NCBI GenBank assembly: GCA_018396705.1
Contig: JAGTQZ010000006.1
Location: 62,001 to 126,000, forward strand
Length of the DNA: 64,000 nt
Direction: 5' to 3'
From: Candidatus Bathyarchaeota archaeon
GTDB taxonomy: Archaea > Thermoproteota > Bathyarchaeia > Bathyarchaeales > Bathycorpusculaceae
Below the pieces are notes generated by a model. The model was not told the DNA's origin, searched no databases, and was given only the letters and a program-made list of their open reading frames with translations. This document shows positions 8,692 to 17,455 of the stretch, one piece after another. Within the stretch, counting starts at the first letter, position 1, and each line of letters begins with the position of its first letter. A program made the translations under genes and the position numbers.

Positions 8692-10974
8692 CTACTGTTC
8701 TGAAGGATAGTTAATCTTATAGAGGCAGACGAGAGGAACCACGCCACCGTATTTTGTTCCATCGTTATCAAGTCCAGCAATGTATGCCTCGCTAAAGTAT
8801 TGAAGTTGAATCGTCGGGGAGGAACCGCCTTTCTGCACTTGCATCCAACGCTCCATGGCATAACGCATCAATTTATAGATTGTGGCATTTTGTCCCATAG
8901 ACGCTGGACTCGTAGAGTCCCCACTGTCGTAGTATCCATTATTATTTGAGTCATGCCAATGAGCCCCCAAGGTGTAGTTTCCAAACATCTGCCGGATTTC
9001 TTCGAGATCGCCGGTCCACATTTCATTTTCAGAGATCAAACCTTGATTTATGAAGCGGTCACGAGCTTTTCCAGATATGGCGGCCATCCAAACCCATTTT
9101 CCTTCATCGCCGCCTGCATTGGCGAACACGACGTTTCTTGTCTGAGTATCGTAATAGATGGTCACATAAACCAAGATGTACTCAGCTTTGTACCATTTTA
9201 ATACCTTAACTGCTTGCGTTTCATTACTCATGAATATGAAGCCGATATTTTGTATTTGAGTTCCGTTTACTGTTGCATTGTCTGCAAGTGTTGTAACATT
9301 TCCCAGTATTGTCAGCCAATACCCATAGTCCCACCAGCTACACACAACAGTCGCAGAATTTAACCGCGTTCTAGTCCAATAGAGCAGGTTTATCCACTCC
9401 TGCACCGGTTCACTTGGAATCAATGAAAGGCTTCCAGATGATATTGTTGTTGGAGTGTCAACTTGCCTGTAAATCCTCCGCATCGACAAAGGAAAGGCAA
9501 CATTAGACATTAGGATTATGAATATCATGAATATAGCTGCGCCGCTGAACTCTTTTCCAACACGTTCGAGCCCATACTTTTTCTTTATACTTATTTTGGG
9601 AGGCTCTTTCCACAACGCCACAAAAGGCTTCAATAGTCCATTAACCCCAACACTTGCCAAAAGGCTGAACGCCGGAGCCATGAGCACAAGCAACCGCACC
9701 ATAGAACAAGCAAAATAAAGTGACGTTAAGCCGAAAAGCAAGAGAAACAAGTTTTTATTGTTCAAGTTTCCGAAAACAAAGAACAAACTTACCACAAAGA
9801 AAAATATTCCAACCCCAAGATCGTAATAAATGGAGCCCCAAGCGGAGATACGATGTTCAGCCACAGACTCGTAAAGCGGAGATTCTGTCCGAGTAAAAGG
9901 ATTAACCACTGAAAGAAACTTACCAGTTATAGCTTGTACGTGGCCAAGCCGCCATAGGATAACGAAACCCACAACAATCAAAGCTAGAAAAACTATTAAG
10001 GCTAAAATTTTCCATTTTTGCGTTGGCAACGCGTTTACAATTTCAGCAAGAAAAAGTAAACTGAAAACTCCAGCAACCGCAACTATAACCGTGGACAAGA
10101 GATAATTTGGTGAAAGATATGGAACGTTTATGGCAATAAACAATCCTAGGCCAAAGGTTATGCTGTAAGCTAAGAGAAGCCGCTGTGTATATCTCTTCAT
10201 GACCAACAATACAAAGGCAAAAAGTGCAGTAAGGCCTATGGGGTAGTAGGCAGCACCCCAGCTAGCACAGAAATACCCTAAAATCGCTCCGGATGCAACA
10301 GCATATTTTAAAGTTGAATTTATTGGACGATCTTCTTCAATCGCCCTTAAAAATAGAAAAACAAAAACTATGAGGGCCGGTATCCCGACGGTTTCATCAT
10401 CAAAAAAACCTAGGGAAGTGCGTTGAATATAGGATGGATGCAAAGCCAAGAAAAGCGCTGCTAAAAGGCCTACAGGCTTGCCGCCTATATCCTTACCCAA
10501 GAAGTATATGGCGAGGCAGGCCAGCATTCCCATTATGGCTGGGAAAAGTGAACAGAAGCTCATGAGATCTATACCTACGCCGAGCATTGAGACTATCTTA
10601 TACAGAAAGGCAGCTGTAAGAGGAAGACCAGGATAGGCGCCTCTTGCAACGTTATATCCCTGGGGATACCAACGTTGATAGTCTATCCACGGGTTTGGCC
10701 ACGCCCATGCAATAAAACCGTTTTTGAATATATATTCCGTAAAGCGATACTGAAAATATGGGTCGAATTCCGACAGCAAAAGAGTTGATTTTCCAGTAGC
10801 TGGATCTATTTCCCATCGCATGGGGAACAACCTTGCAACGAAAGCTATCAAAAGAATTAGCACCAACGCCGCAAATGTCAAAACTGATGTGTGGCGCACT
10901 TTTGGGCGAAGTTTTCCGATATTTCGGAGGACGTTAAGAAAGTTTTCCTTGGTAAAGGCGTTCTTGAGGTTCAT
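8692..10974 (-). CDS. aglB: Dolichyl-phosphooligosaccharide-protein glycotransferase (STT3/AglB)
   Basis: Catalytic oligosaccharyltransferase that moves lipid-linked glycan to Asn of N-x-S/T sequons outside the membrane. The first loop has the E-F-D-P-Y-F-Q-Y-R acidic motif (near residue 70), and a second acidic motif F-F-D-D-E-T occurs near 195. About thirteen helices precede a C-terminal globular domain with the WWDYG signature near 545. The length of 760 residues is usual for archaeal AglB. It is followed 14 bases later by the GPT-like gene. Together with the OST3/6-like protein at 13805-14224 and the sequon-rich surface protein at the left edge, it indicates active N-glycosylation. Confidence 0.96.
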   Translation of the reverse strand: MNLKNAFTKENFLNVLRNIGKLRPKVRHTSVLTFAALVLILLIAFVARLFPMRWEIDPATGKSTLLLSEFDPYFQYRFTEYIFKNGFIAWAWPNPWIDYQRWYPQGYNVARGAYPGLPLTAAFLYKIVSMLGVGIDLMSFCSLFPAIMGMLACLAIYFLGKDIGGKPVGLLAALFLALHPSYIQRTSLGFFDDETVGIPALIVFVFLFLRAIEEDRPINSTLKYAVASGAILGYFCASWGAAYYPIGLTALFAFVLLVMKRYTQRLLLAYSITFGLGLFIAINVPYLSPNYLLSTVIVAVAGVFSLLFLAEIVNALPTQKWKILALIVFLALIVVGFVILWRLGHVQAITGKFLSVVNPFTRTESPLYESVAEHRISAWGSIYYDLGVGIFFFVVSLFFVFGNLNNKNLFLLLFGLTSLYFACSMVRLLVLMAPAFSLLASVGVNGLLKPFVALWKEPPKISIKKKYGLERVGKEFSGAAIFMIFIILMSNVAFPLSMRRIYRQVDTPTTISSGSLSLIPSEPVQEWINLLYWTRTRLNSATVVCSWWDYGYWLTILGNVTTLADNATVNGTQIQNIGFIFMSNETQAVKVLKWYKAEYILVYVTIYYDTQTRNVVFANAGGDEGKWVWMAAISGKARDRFINQGLISENEMWTGDLEEIRQMFGNYTLGAHWHDSNNNGYYDSGDSTSPASMGQNATIYKLMRYAMERWMQVQKGGSSPTIQLQYFSEAYIAGLDNDGTKYGGVVPLVCLYKINYPSEQ

Positions 10975-11176
10975 TCGAACTTCAGCTCTTTGAATATGAT
11001 TGATTCGTGGTGTTTATTTCCCTTACGGTTTATTCCGAATTCAAGCAAGTATTTTTCGCTGTGCTTGTATCTTTTCCTAGTTGTAAGAGAAAGCAATTAT
11101 GGTCATGGACCTAATAAAGTTTTGTCGGCGCATTAAAGCCTCTTTATTCTTCATTCTTCAAAAGTTTTCTTCGAAA

Positions 11177-11341
11177 CTACTTTAATGGTTTAACTTCAAC
11201 GTTTAATGGAATGAAAGCTAGTTTTCTGCCGCAGTTCGGACATTTGCCGTCATATTTGTGTAAAATTTCATCCGGAGGTTTCAGTTCGGCACCTTCATAC
11301 AAAACGTAGCCGCATTGGTGGCAAACAACTTTTTGAGGCAT
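11177..11341 (-). CDS. Small zinc-ribbon protein
   Basis: A protein of 54 residues with two C-x-x-C knuckles, C-H-Q-C near residue 7 and C-P-N-C near 34, typical of a single zinc ribbon. An ATG at 11341 preceded by GAGAGGG is preferred over an upstream in-frame start that would add a hydrophobic stretch and run into the divergent promoter region. It is probably a nucleic-acid or protein adaptor; specific function is unknown. It is divergent from topoisomerase I. Confidence 0.65.
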   Translation of the reverse strand: MPQKVVCHQCGYVLYEGAELKPPDEILHKYDGKCPNCGRKLAFIPLNVEVKPLK

Positions 11342-11511
11342 ATATAACCCTCTCACTGTTGAAAGGAGAAAGCACAACACGTATTTATCGGTTGCTGGTC
11401 GCTCTTTGGCATTTTCACTTTAAACACAGACTGAGCCTCACACAGAAACTTTTAATTTTGGCTGTATGCTTATCCTTTGAGAAATTTCATTGGTTAATGG
11501 TCTGTGTCTGC

Positions 11512-13590
11512 ATGGAAAAGTACACGCTTATAATTACGGAGAAACCAGACGCTGCGCAGCGGATAGCCTCAGCTCTAGATTTGAAAGGAAAAGCTAAAAA
11601 AGTTGAAGATAACGGTGTGCCCTATTACGTGGCTGAAAGAGACAAGCCTATAATTGTGGTCCCAGCCGTCGGGCACTTATATACGGTGGCGGAGGAAAGA
11701 AGCGGAAGAAACTATTACCCAGTTTTTAATTTTAGATGGGTTCCCAGATATATAGCTGAAAGAGGTGTCAAGCAGATTCGAGTTTGGCTTGAAACTATTT
11801 CAAAGCTTGCAGAAGGGGCAGATACGTACATCGATGCATGCGACTATGACATTGAAGGGAGCATTATCGGATATTGTATACTAAAATATGCGTGCGGTGG
11901 CAAAGAAAACGTAGCAAAAAGAATGAAGTATTCTACTCTAACAAAGGAGGAGTTAGAAAAAGCATACGAAGAATTGCTGCCAAAACTGGATTTCGCTCTA
12001 ATAGAAGCTGGAAAAACAAGACATGAAGTTGACTGGTTATACGGTGTTAACCTAACAAGAGCGTTAACGCTGGCAGCAAAAGACTGGAGCGGAAAATATG
12101 CGACTCTAAGTACTGGAAGAGTACAAGGGCCCACGCTTAGATTTCTTGTTGCAAGAGAAAAAGCCATAAGAAGTTTTGTGCCAACGCCTTACTGGGAAAT
12201 CAAGGCTGAAATCGAGATAGAGGGACAGGTTTTCGAGGCTGAATATGAAAAGGACATCATTGAAACAAAACGAGAAGCGGAAGAAGTTCTAACTGCTTGC
12301 AAGGGTAAAGATGGTGTCGTTGAAAGCATAGAAGTTAAACAGTTCCAACAAATGCCGCCAACACCCTTTGATATTGGTGCCTTGCAAAGTGAGGCTTATA
12401 GCCTTTTCGGATACACGCCTAGAAGAACCCTTGATATAGCCCAACGCTTATACTTGGACGCCTTGATTTCTTACCCACGAACAAGCAGTCAAAAACTTCC
12501 GCCGGCGATAAATTATGAAGGAATCCTCAAAAGCCTAAGTGCGGTCCCAGAGTATAAGAATTTAGCCGCAGAACTTTTAGCCAAAAAGGAATTAAAACCA
12601 AACGAAGGCAAAAAGGAAGACCCCGCGCATCCAGCCATTTACCCAACTGGAAAGCTTCCGGAAAGAGTTTTAGAAGAACCTGAAAGGCGCATATGGGACT
12701 TGGTTGTGAGAAGGTTTATGGCGGTTTTCTGCGAGCCAGCCATAAGACAAAGTGTAAAGGTATGCATTAGCATCAACAAGCAAGAGTTCATTTTGAGAGG
12801 TAGACAAACACTCAAAGATGGATGGCTTCGGTTCTATGAACCCTATGTAAGAGCCGAAGAAGTACTCTTACCTCAAATAAATGAAGGGCAAAAACTTAAA
12901 GTTGTAAGAGTTATTTCAGAAGAAAAGTTCACGAAACCTCCACCGAGGTACAATCCAGGCAGTCTCCTTAAGAAAATGGAAGAGGCTGGTATAGGAACAA
13001 AGGCCACGCGGGCAGACATAATCCAAACCTTGTATGATAGGAAGTATGTCCGCGACGAACGAATTGTTGTAACAGACCTAGGTTTTGAGGTCCTCGAGGT
13101 TTTAAAGAGGCATTGCCCATCTATCGTCTCAATAGAACTTACAAGAAGCTTGGAAGAACGTATGGACAAAATTCAAGCTAATATGGAGAATAGGGAAAAT
13201 GTCCTTTTAGACACCATTGAAATCTTAAAGCCTGTCATGGAAGAATTGAAAAAAAAGGAAAAAGCCATAGGTGAACAGTTAAGCCATGCCATTAAAAAGG
13301 CAAGGCTTGAGGAGCGGATTGTTGGACAATGCCCTTTATGTGGAACTGGGAGTCTTATGATTCTTTATTCAAGAAAAACTGGAAAGCGGTTCATTGGATG
13401 CACAAATTACTTTAAAAAACAGTGTAACGCAGCTTTTCCACTTCCACAGAAAGGGAACGCTCGTCCCACTGGTAGAAATTGCCGCGGGTGTGGTTGGCCA
13501 ATAGTGCAGGTTAAGATTAAAGGAAGACGGCCTTGGAACCTATGTTTTAATCCGAAATGCCAATTAAGAGAGGAGAAGGGAAGACCTTGA
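11512..13590 (+). CDS. topA: DNA topoisomerase I, type IA
   Basis: Type IA topoisomerase relaxing negative supercoils through a 5'-phosphotyrosine. The N-terminal Toprim domain starts at Y-T-L-I-I-T-E-K-P-D-A-A, with D-A-C-D-Y-D-I-E-G near residue 107. The active-site Tyr is in LISYPRTSSQ near 318. The C-terminus has two Cys clusters, CPLCGTG with a distant C-x7-C pair and CRGCGW with C-x4-C, that look like zinc fingers. An in-frame start at 11359 would add about 51 residues of non-family sequence, so I chose ATG 11512, which gives 692 residues. No helicase domain is fused, so it is not a reverse gyrase. Confidence 0.94.
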   Translation: MEKYTLIITEKPDAAQRIASALDLKGKAKKVEDNGVPYYVAERDKPIIVVPAVGHLYTVAEERSGRNYYPVFNFRWVPRYIAERGVKQIRVWLETISKLAEGADTYIDACDYDIEGSIIGYCILKYACGGKENVAKRMKYSTLTKEELEKAYEELLPKLDFALIEAGKTRHEVDWLYGVNLTRALTLAAKDWSGKYATLSTGRVQGPTLRFLVAREKAIRSFVPTPYWEIKAEIEIEGQVFEAEYEKDIIETKREAEEVLTACKGKDGVVESIEVKQFQQMPPTPFDIGALQSEAYSLFGYTPRRTLDIAQRLYLDALISYPRTSSQKLPPAINYEGILKSLSAVPEYKNLAAELLAKKELKPNEGKKEDPAHPAIYPTGKLPERVLEEPERRIWDLVVRRFMAVFCEPAIRQSVKVCISINKQEFILRGRQTLKDGWLRFYEPYVRAEEVLLPQINEGQKLKVVRVISEEKFTKPPPRYNPGSLLKKMEEAGIGTKATRADIIQTLYDRKYVRDERIVVTDLGFEVLEVLKRHCPSIVSIELTRSLEERMDKIQANMENRENVLLDTIEILKPVMEELKKKEKAIGEQLSHAIKKARLEERIVGQCPLCGTGSLMILYSRKTGKRFIGCTNYFKKQCNAAFPLPQKGNARPTGRNCRGCGWPIVQVKIKGRRPWNLCFNPKCQLREEKGRP

Positions 13591-13820
13591 AATGCGCAAT
13601 ATGCAGCAGAGAAGCCTATAAAAATGGGTTTTGTGAGTTGCATGCAAGGGCCTACATAAGCATTTTAAAGAAATACGAAGTTTGGAAGAAAGCTTTAGAC
13701 ATTTCCTGGAAAGAATATTTAAGTGAGATCATTAAAAATCCGTTTACTGGTGAATGGGCTAAAGAAGTGGCAGAGCATCTACTCAAAACTGGAGAGGAGC
13801 CAAAGTGGCACGTAAAATGA
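13587..13820 (+). CDS. Small Cys-containing protein downstream of topoisomerase I
   Basis: The protein is 77 residues from TTG 13587, which overlaps the topA stop as TTGA and follows a GGAGAAGGG ribosome-binding site; an ATG at 13557 is also possible. It opens with C-A-I-C and a later C-x-L-H, a probable single zinc site, followed by an amphipathic, Trp-containing helical region. I do not recognise the family. The overlaps on both sides (topA before, the OST3/6-like gene after) indicate one transcript. Confidence 0.6.
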   Translation: MKCAICSREAYKNGFCELHARAYISILKKYEVWKKALDISWKEYLSEIIKNPFTGEWAKEVAEHLLKTGEEPKWHVK

Positions 13821-14224
13821 AAAGGACACTTTCATCAATGTCATATTCGTTCCAGAAACTCTTTAGACGAATATCAACAATTAAGCCTTCAAGTATCGCT
13901 CTAGCCACTATAGCGGCGGTTGTTGCGGTCTTTCTCTTTGGAGGGGGATTATACCTTATTATTGTTAAGCCTTATCCTGCCGTTTATTACGGTGGACGTT
14001 TCCTCTTTGTTTACCCGCAACTATCCGAGCAATGGGTTTCAGACAGCCTAATGGCAATGATAATATTCTCTTTCGGTGTAATTGGTGCGCTTTTAATGTA
14101 CCAAAGCACAAAATATGCCTACAAACCGAGACAAGCCTATCTCATGTTTATAGTGGGCATGGCACTTTTCATAATCGCTTACATATCTGTGGAAGCTATA
14201 CTGTATTATTTGAAAGGCGTATAA
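13805..14224 (+). CDS. Membrane protein resembling the membrane part of OST3/OST6
   Basis: The protein has 139 residues with a positively charged N-terminus and three hydrophobic helices near 30-52, 78-98 and 111-135. The loop between helices 1 and 2 contains P-Y-P-A-V-Y-Y-G-G-R-F-L-F-V-Y-P. Loop length, the Q-W-V-S-D-S start of helix 2 and the S-T-K-Y connector to helix 3 resemble the last membrane helices of eukaryotic OST3/OST6 (TUSC3/MAGT1). There is no thioredoxin domain. This comparison is from memory of the family. If right, it would be an accessory subunit beside AglB. It overlaps the previous gene by 16 bases. Confidence 0.6.
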   Translation: MARKMKRTLSSMSYSFQKLFRRISTIKPSSIALATIAAVVAVFLFGGGLYLIIVKPYPAVYYGGRFLFVYPQLSEQWVSDSLMAMIIFSFGVIGALLMYQSTKYAYKPRQAYLMFIVGMALFIIAYISVEAILYYLKGV

Positions 14225-14236
14225 CAAATTTGCTTT

Positions 14237-14734
14237 TCACCATGGAGTTTCTTTCAAACCCATCTTATAGGCTGCGAAATTAGTGAGTACATGCAGCGGT
14301 GGGGTGAGCGCCAACACGGTTACGGCAAGTTCTAGAAAAAGCATGTTCAAAGGAAGAGAAAAAACAAAGGCTCCAATTATGAAGTCGATTTGATCAATCA
14401 CTGGCAAAATTTCTCCAGGAGATAGTCCCATGCGCCTTTTTAAGAAAGCCCCTGCTAAATCACCTATCAAGGCACCAATAGATAAAAGAAAACCAAAATA
14501 GAGAGGATACTTAAACAATATAGACTCGACGATCCCAACAATTGTTCCAACAACTAGTCCTGATAGAAAACCTCTAAAGGTTTTGTTTTTTCCAAAAATT
14601 GGTCGCCCGTCATAGAATTTTTTCCCAAAATCCAACGGGAAGCCTCCGCCGAAAAGCACGGGTGCAGCGTTTGCACAGTATGCCGGAAGGATGAATTTTA
14701 GCGCGTTTAAGACTAAATCTGCAAGTGTACCCAT
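14237..14734 (-). CDS. carS: CDP-archaeol synthase
   Basis: Integral membrane cytidylyltransferase that activates digeranylgeranylglyceryl phosphate with CTP to give CDP-archaeol for archaeal polar lipids. Family features include the N-terminal A-N-A-A-P-V-L-F-G-G-G region, K-T-F-R-G near residue 52, and the signature G-D-L-A-G-A-F-L-K-R-R-G-like segment near 92-104 followed by D-Q-I-D-F. Four or five helices are visible. I chose ATG 14734, which follows an AAGGTG site; a GTG two codons upstream is also in frame. It is 10 nt downstream of radB on the same strand. Confidence 0.92.
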   Translation of the reverse strand: MGTLADLVLNALKFILPAYCANAAPVLFGGGFPLDFGKKFYDGRPIFGKNKTFRGFLSGLVVGTIVGIVESILFKYPLYFGFLLSIGALIGDLAGAFLKRRMGLSPGEILPVIDQIDFIIGAFVFSLPLNMLFLELAVTVLALTPPLHVLTNFAAYKMGLKETPW

Positions 14735-14744
14735 TTTCACACCT

Positions 14745-15446
14745 TTACGCTGAGGTAAAGTGTTCGGTTAATCCTTTTTCGCATATTTTGAAATGGAAAG
14801 CGGGTTGCTGAGTTGTTCCCTGTTTCTTTTCTACAATTGCCTTTATAACTTTCGCATTTTCTGTTGACTTCATTGCAATTATTACATCTGCCCAAAACTT
14901 CAGCACCCTTGTGGCTACAGGTTCAATGCTCACATGCGCGTCTTCAAAAACCCCTCGAACTTGACTGAGTACAAGGACAGCTATTCTATGGGTTTTGGCA
15001 ACCTGCGCTAGCCACGCCATCTGCCTGTTCAGTTCACGGTTTAACTCGAATGTTTTTTCCGGTTTTTCTGCAATTTCCAAACGGTATAAATGTGTAATGG
15101 TGTCAAAAATAACTAGGCCAAAGCCTCTCGTCAAATAGTTAGTTAACCGGTCTATTATGACCGTTTGTTCCTTGAAGTCTTTAGGCCTAGCAAGAATTAT
15201 GTGTTCAGCTATTTTTTCAGCGTCTTTTGAAGCTATTTGAAACAGTCGTCTAGGAGAGAACGTACCGTCGCAGTCCACGAACAAAACTTTCCATTCTCTC
15301 CTCGCACAGTTTACGGCGCATTGCATAGCCAACGTTGTTTTAGCAGTTTCAGCCTCCCCATAAATCAGGCTAATACTGCCAACATCTAGGCCGCCATCTA
15401 AGAGGGCGTCAAATCCATTGCAGCCTGTTGGAATTTTCTGCAGCAA
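14745..15446 (-). CDS. radB: RadB, RadA/RecA paralogue
   Basis: Single-domain RecA-fold ATPase, an archaeal RadA paralogue thought to assist recombinational repair. Walker A is GEAETAKTT near residue 22-30 and Walker B is L-V-I-F-D-T near 105. It begins directly with I-P-T-G-C-N-G-F-D-A-L-L, as RadB does, with no helix-hairpin-helix domain. The longest frame starts at an ATG inside the divergent gene and adds an implausible hydrophobic leader. A TATA box (TTTATAT) lies 25 bases upstream of TTG 15446, which points to a leaderless transcript starting there and a 233-residue protein. Confidence 0.88.
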   Translation of the reverse strand: MLQKIPTGCNGFDALLDGGLDVGSISLIYGEAETAKTTLAMQCAVNCARREWKVLFVDCDGTFSPRRLFQIASKDAEKIAEHIILARPKDFKEQTVIIDRLTNYLTRGFGLVIFDTITHLYRLEIAEKPEKTFELNRELNRQMAWLAQVAKTHRIAVLVLSQVRGVFEDAHVSIEPVATRVLKFWADVIIAMKSTENAKVIKAIVEKKQGTTQQPAFHFKICEKGLTEHFTSA

Positions 15447-15525
15447 CTTAACGCACGTTAATAGATATAAACAGCAAAAATAATAATTGTTTGTTGTAAA
15501 GAAGACTAAAATGATCGGTTGACAC

Positions 15526-16179
15526 ATGAAGGCAAAGATGGCGGTGGCAACGGTTTCGGGAAAGGCCTATTATTTAATAGTCAATGAACTTAAAAAGCAA
15601 AATGTACCTTTCATAAGCTTAACACCTTACGACCCGGTGCCAGTGGAGATAAAAATCGTTATAACTACCGAGAAAGAACGTGCGCTGATAAATCACGAAA
15701 ATGTTTTAACATTCAAAGAGGGGGAGGACCCACAAGTCTTAATTAATCAAGCACTCCAACAGTTAGAAGGAAAAAGTTCGTACGAAAAAATAGTGATAGG
15801 AGTAGACCCCGGCGAAGTTTTGGGATTAGCTGTTTTGGCGGATGGAAAAGTTATAAAAACTGGAAACTGTTTTAGCATAAAAGAGACTGTTAATGAAATA
15901 GGAACAATCATAGAAAGTTTAAAAGATGTTAAGGCATCGGTGATCTCCGTCAAAGTCGGAGATGGTGTGCCTGAGTATAAAGAAAAGCTTTTAAGGGCGT
16001 TGGATAAGCGACTGCCTCCAAACGTGGAATTAGAAAGCGTAAGCGAAGCGGGAACAGACCGTTATATAAGCGAGGCCAAACATAGGAGAGGTGTAAGAGA
16101 CATAGTTTCAGCAATAAGAATTGCAAAAAGGAATGGACAAAAGTATGCCAGAGGAAAAGCGAATGAGGATAACCGTTGA
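15526..16179 (+). CDS. RNase H/RuvC-like fold protein of unknown function
   Basis: The protein has 217 residues. After a variable N-terminal domain of about 85 residues it shows K-I-V-I-G-V-D-P-G-E-V-L-G-L-A-V, matching the first strand and acidic residue of RuvC-type RNase H folds. It ends with R-D-I-V-S-A-I-R-I-A, which resembles the last helix carrying the final acidic residue. The second conserved acid of RuvC (a Glu on strand 4) is not evident, so activity is doubtful. It is divergent from radB and overlaps the next gene, a Clp1/Grc3-type kinase, by 35 bases. A role in recombination or RNA processing is possible from context only. Confidence 0.6.
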   Translation: MKAKMAVATVSGKAYYLIVNELKKQNVPFISLTPYDPVPVEIKIVITTEKERALINHENVLTFKEGEDPQVLINQALQQLEGKSSYEKIVIGVDPGEVLGLAVLADGKVIKTGNCFSIKETVNEIGTIIESLKDVKASVISVKVGDGVPEYKEKLLRALDKRLPPNVELESVSEAGTDRYISEAKHRRGVRDIVSAIRIAKRNGQKYARGKANEDNR

Positions 16180-17455
16180 TGCTGGAAAAACTCTACTAGT
16201 GGACGGCCCAGCCTCGGTTACGCTTGTCTCCGGTGAAACAGAGGTTTTCGGCCACTCTTTGAGGCAAACTGGCAAGGTTGTAATAAGAGATGGCAAACGC
16301 ATGCCCTTCATTGTTAAGGAAAAGGCGACTTTTGACATCTTGCTTGGAGAAAACGCAAGCATAGAGGAAGTGGATGGAGACACTGTGCCAATGTCCTGGG
16401 AAGAAGCTTATAAGGAAGTCGTTGCCATACAAAAAAGGCCTTTAACGTTGCTGGTTCTTGGAAACGTAGACTCTGGAAAAACAAGTTTTTGCACGTACCT
16501 CGCAAACAAGCTAGTAAAAGACGGATGTAAAGTCGCCATCTTAGATGGAGACATAGGCCAGTCGGATATTGGGCCGCCTTGCACAGTTGCCTACGCTCTG
16601 GTTTCAAAACCGGTAACAGACCTGTTCAACCTTGAAGCTACAAACGCCTATTTTGTAGGAGTGACCTCACCAAGCAGAGCCCTTGAAAGAGTTATCCGCG
16701 GAATAATCTCGCTGAGGGAAGAACTTTTGAAGCATAACCCAGACTATATAATTGTGAACACAGACGGTTGGGTAGAAGGAGAAGAGGCCGTAAGCTATAA
16801 ACTTCAAATAGTTGAAAAAATAGCGCCTGACATGGTTTTTGGTATTCAACAAAGTGAAAGGTTGACGCCTATTTTAACGGCGCTCAAAAACTTCAAGACA
16901 TTAGCTGTGGATTCTCCACAAACGATAAAGCAGAGAAGCCGCGATAAACGCAGAAGCCTAAGAGAGTTAGGCTACATTAAATACTTGAAAGGCGCAAAAA
17001 TACAGTCCATACCCATGAGTTGGGTCAAGGTCGAAAACGATGAGATTATAGGTTCAAATAGAACCTTTGGGATGGCGAAAAGAGAGAAAGAAATATACAG
17101 CCTCTTGGGAATGAAACCGCTTCACATCGCAGAGTTAAAGGACAAAATCCACGTGATTATCGGAAAAGGCCGATGGATTAGTCCAGAAAAAATCAGAAGC
17201 CTAGAGGAAGTATTAGGCAAAAAAGTTACAGTCGCATGTAATGGGGATGAGGAAGGATCACTGACAGCCTTATACAACGCTGAAGGAAAATTCTTGGGTA
17301 TAGGTGTGTTACGAAAAATTGACTATATAAGAAAAGTCTTGAAAATTTTCACGCCTGTCTCAGGGAGCATTTCAACGGTCGTTATTGGAAAAGTTAGACT
17401 TGACAAGAATTTGAGAGAAATATCAAGCATACAAGATGAAGCTAAAGTTTTGTAG
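16145..17455 (+). CDS. Clp1/Grc3-type polynucleotide 5'-kinase
   Basis: P-loop kinase predicted to phosphorylate 5'-hydroxyl ends of RNA (or DNA), as archaeal Clp1 homologues do in tRNA splicing and RNA repair. An N-terminal beta-rich domain (about 1-95) precedes Walker A GNVDSGKTS near residue 107-115. ILDGDIGQSDIGPP near 133-146 is the Clp1/Grc3 signature. A C-terminal domain of about 130 residues follows. I chose ATG 16145, although a TTG at 16121 is also in frame. It overlaps the RNase H-fold gene upstream and converges on endonuclease III with a 14-base tail overlap. Confidence 0.87.
   Translation: MPEEKRMRITVDAGKTLLVDGPASVTLVSGETEVFGHSLRQTGKVVIRDGKRMPFIVKEKATFDILLGENASIEEVDGDTVPMSWEEAYKEVVAIQKRPLTLLVLGNVDSGKTSFCTYLANKLVKDGCKVAILDGDIGQSDIGPPCTVAYALVSKPVTDLFNLEATNAYFVGVTSPSRALERVIRGIISLREELLKHNPDYIIVNTDGWVEGEEAVSYKLQIVEKIAPDMVFGIQQSERLTPILTALKNFKTLAVDSPQTIKQRSRDKRRSLRELGYIKYLKGAKIQSIPMSWVKVENDEIIGSNRTFGMAKREKEIYSLLGMKPLHIAELKDKIHVIIGKGRWISPEKIRSLEEVLGKKVTVACNGDEEGSLTALYNAEGKFLGIGVLRKIDYIRKVLKIFTPVSGSISTVVIGKVRLDKNLREISSIQDEAKVL

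Noticed and set aside
11359-11511. N-terminal extension of topoisomerase I
   Set aside because: The 51 extra residues do not resemble the family and start within the divergent promoter region; ATG 11512 fits the Toprim start.
15447-15527. Longer RadB start at 15527
   Set aside because: It overlaps the divergent gene start and includes the TATA region; the family begins at the IPTG motif.
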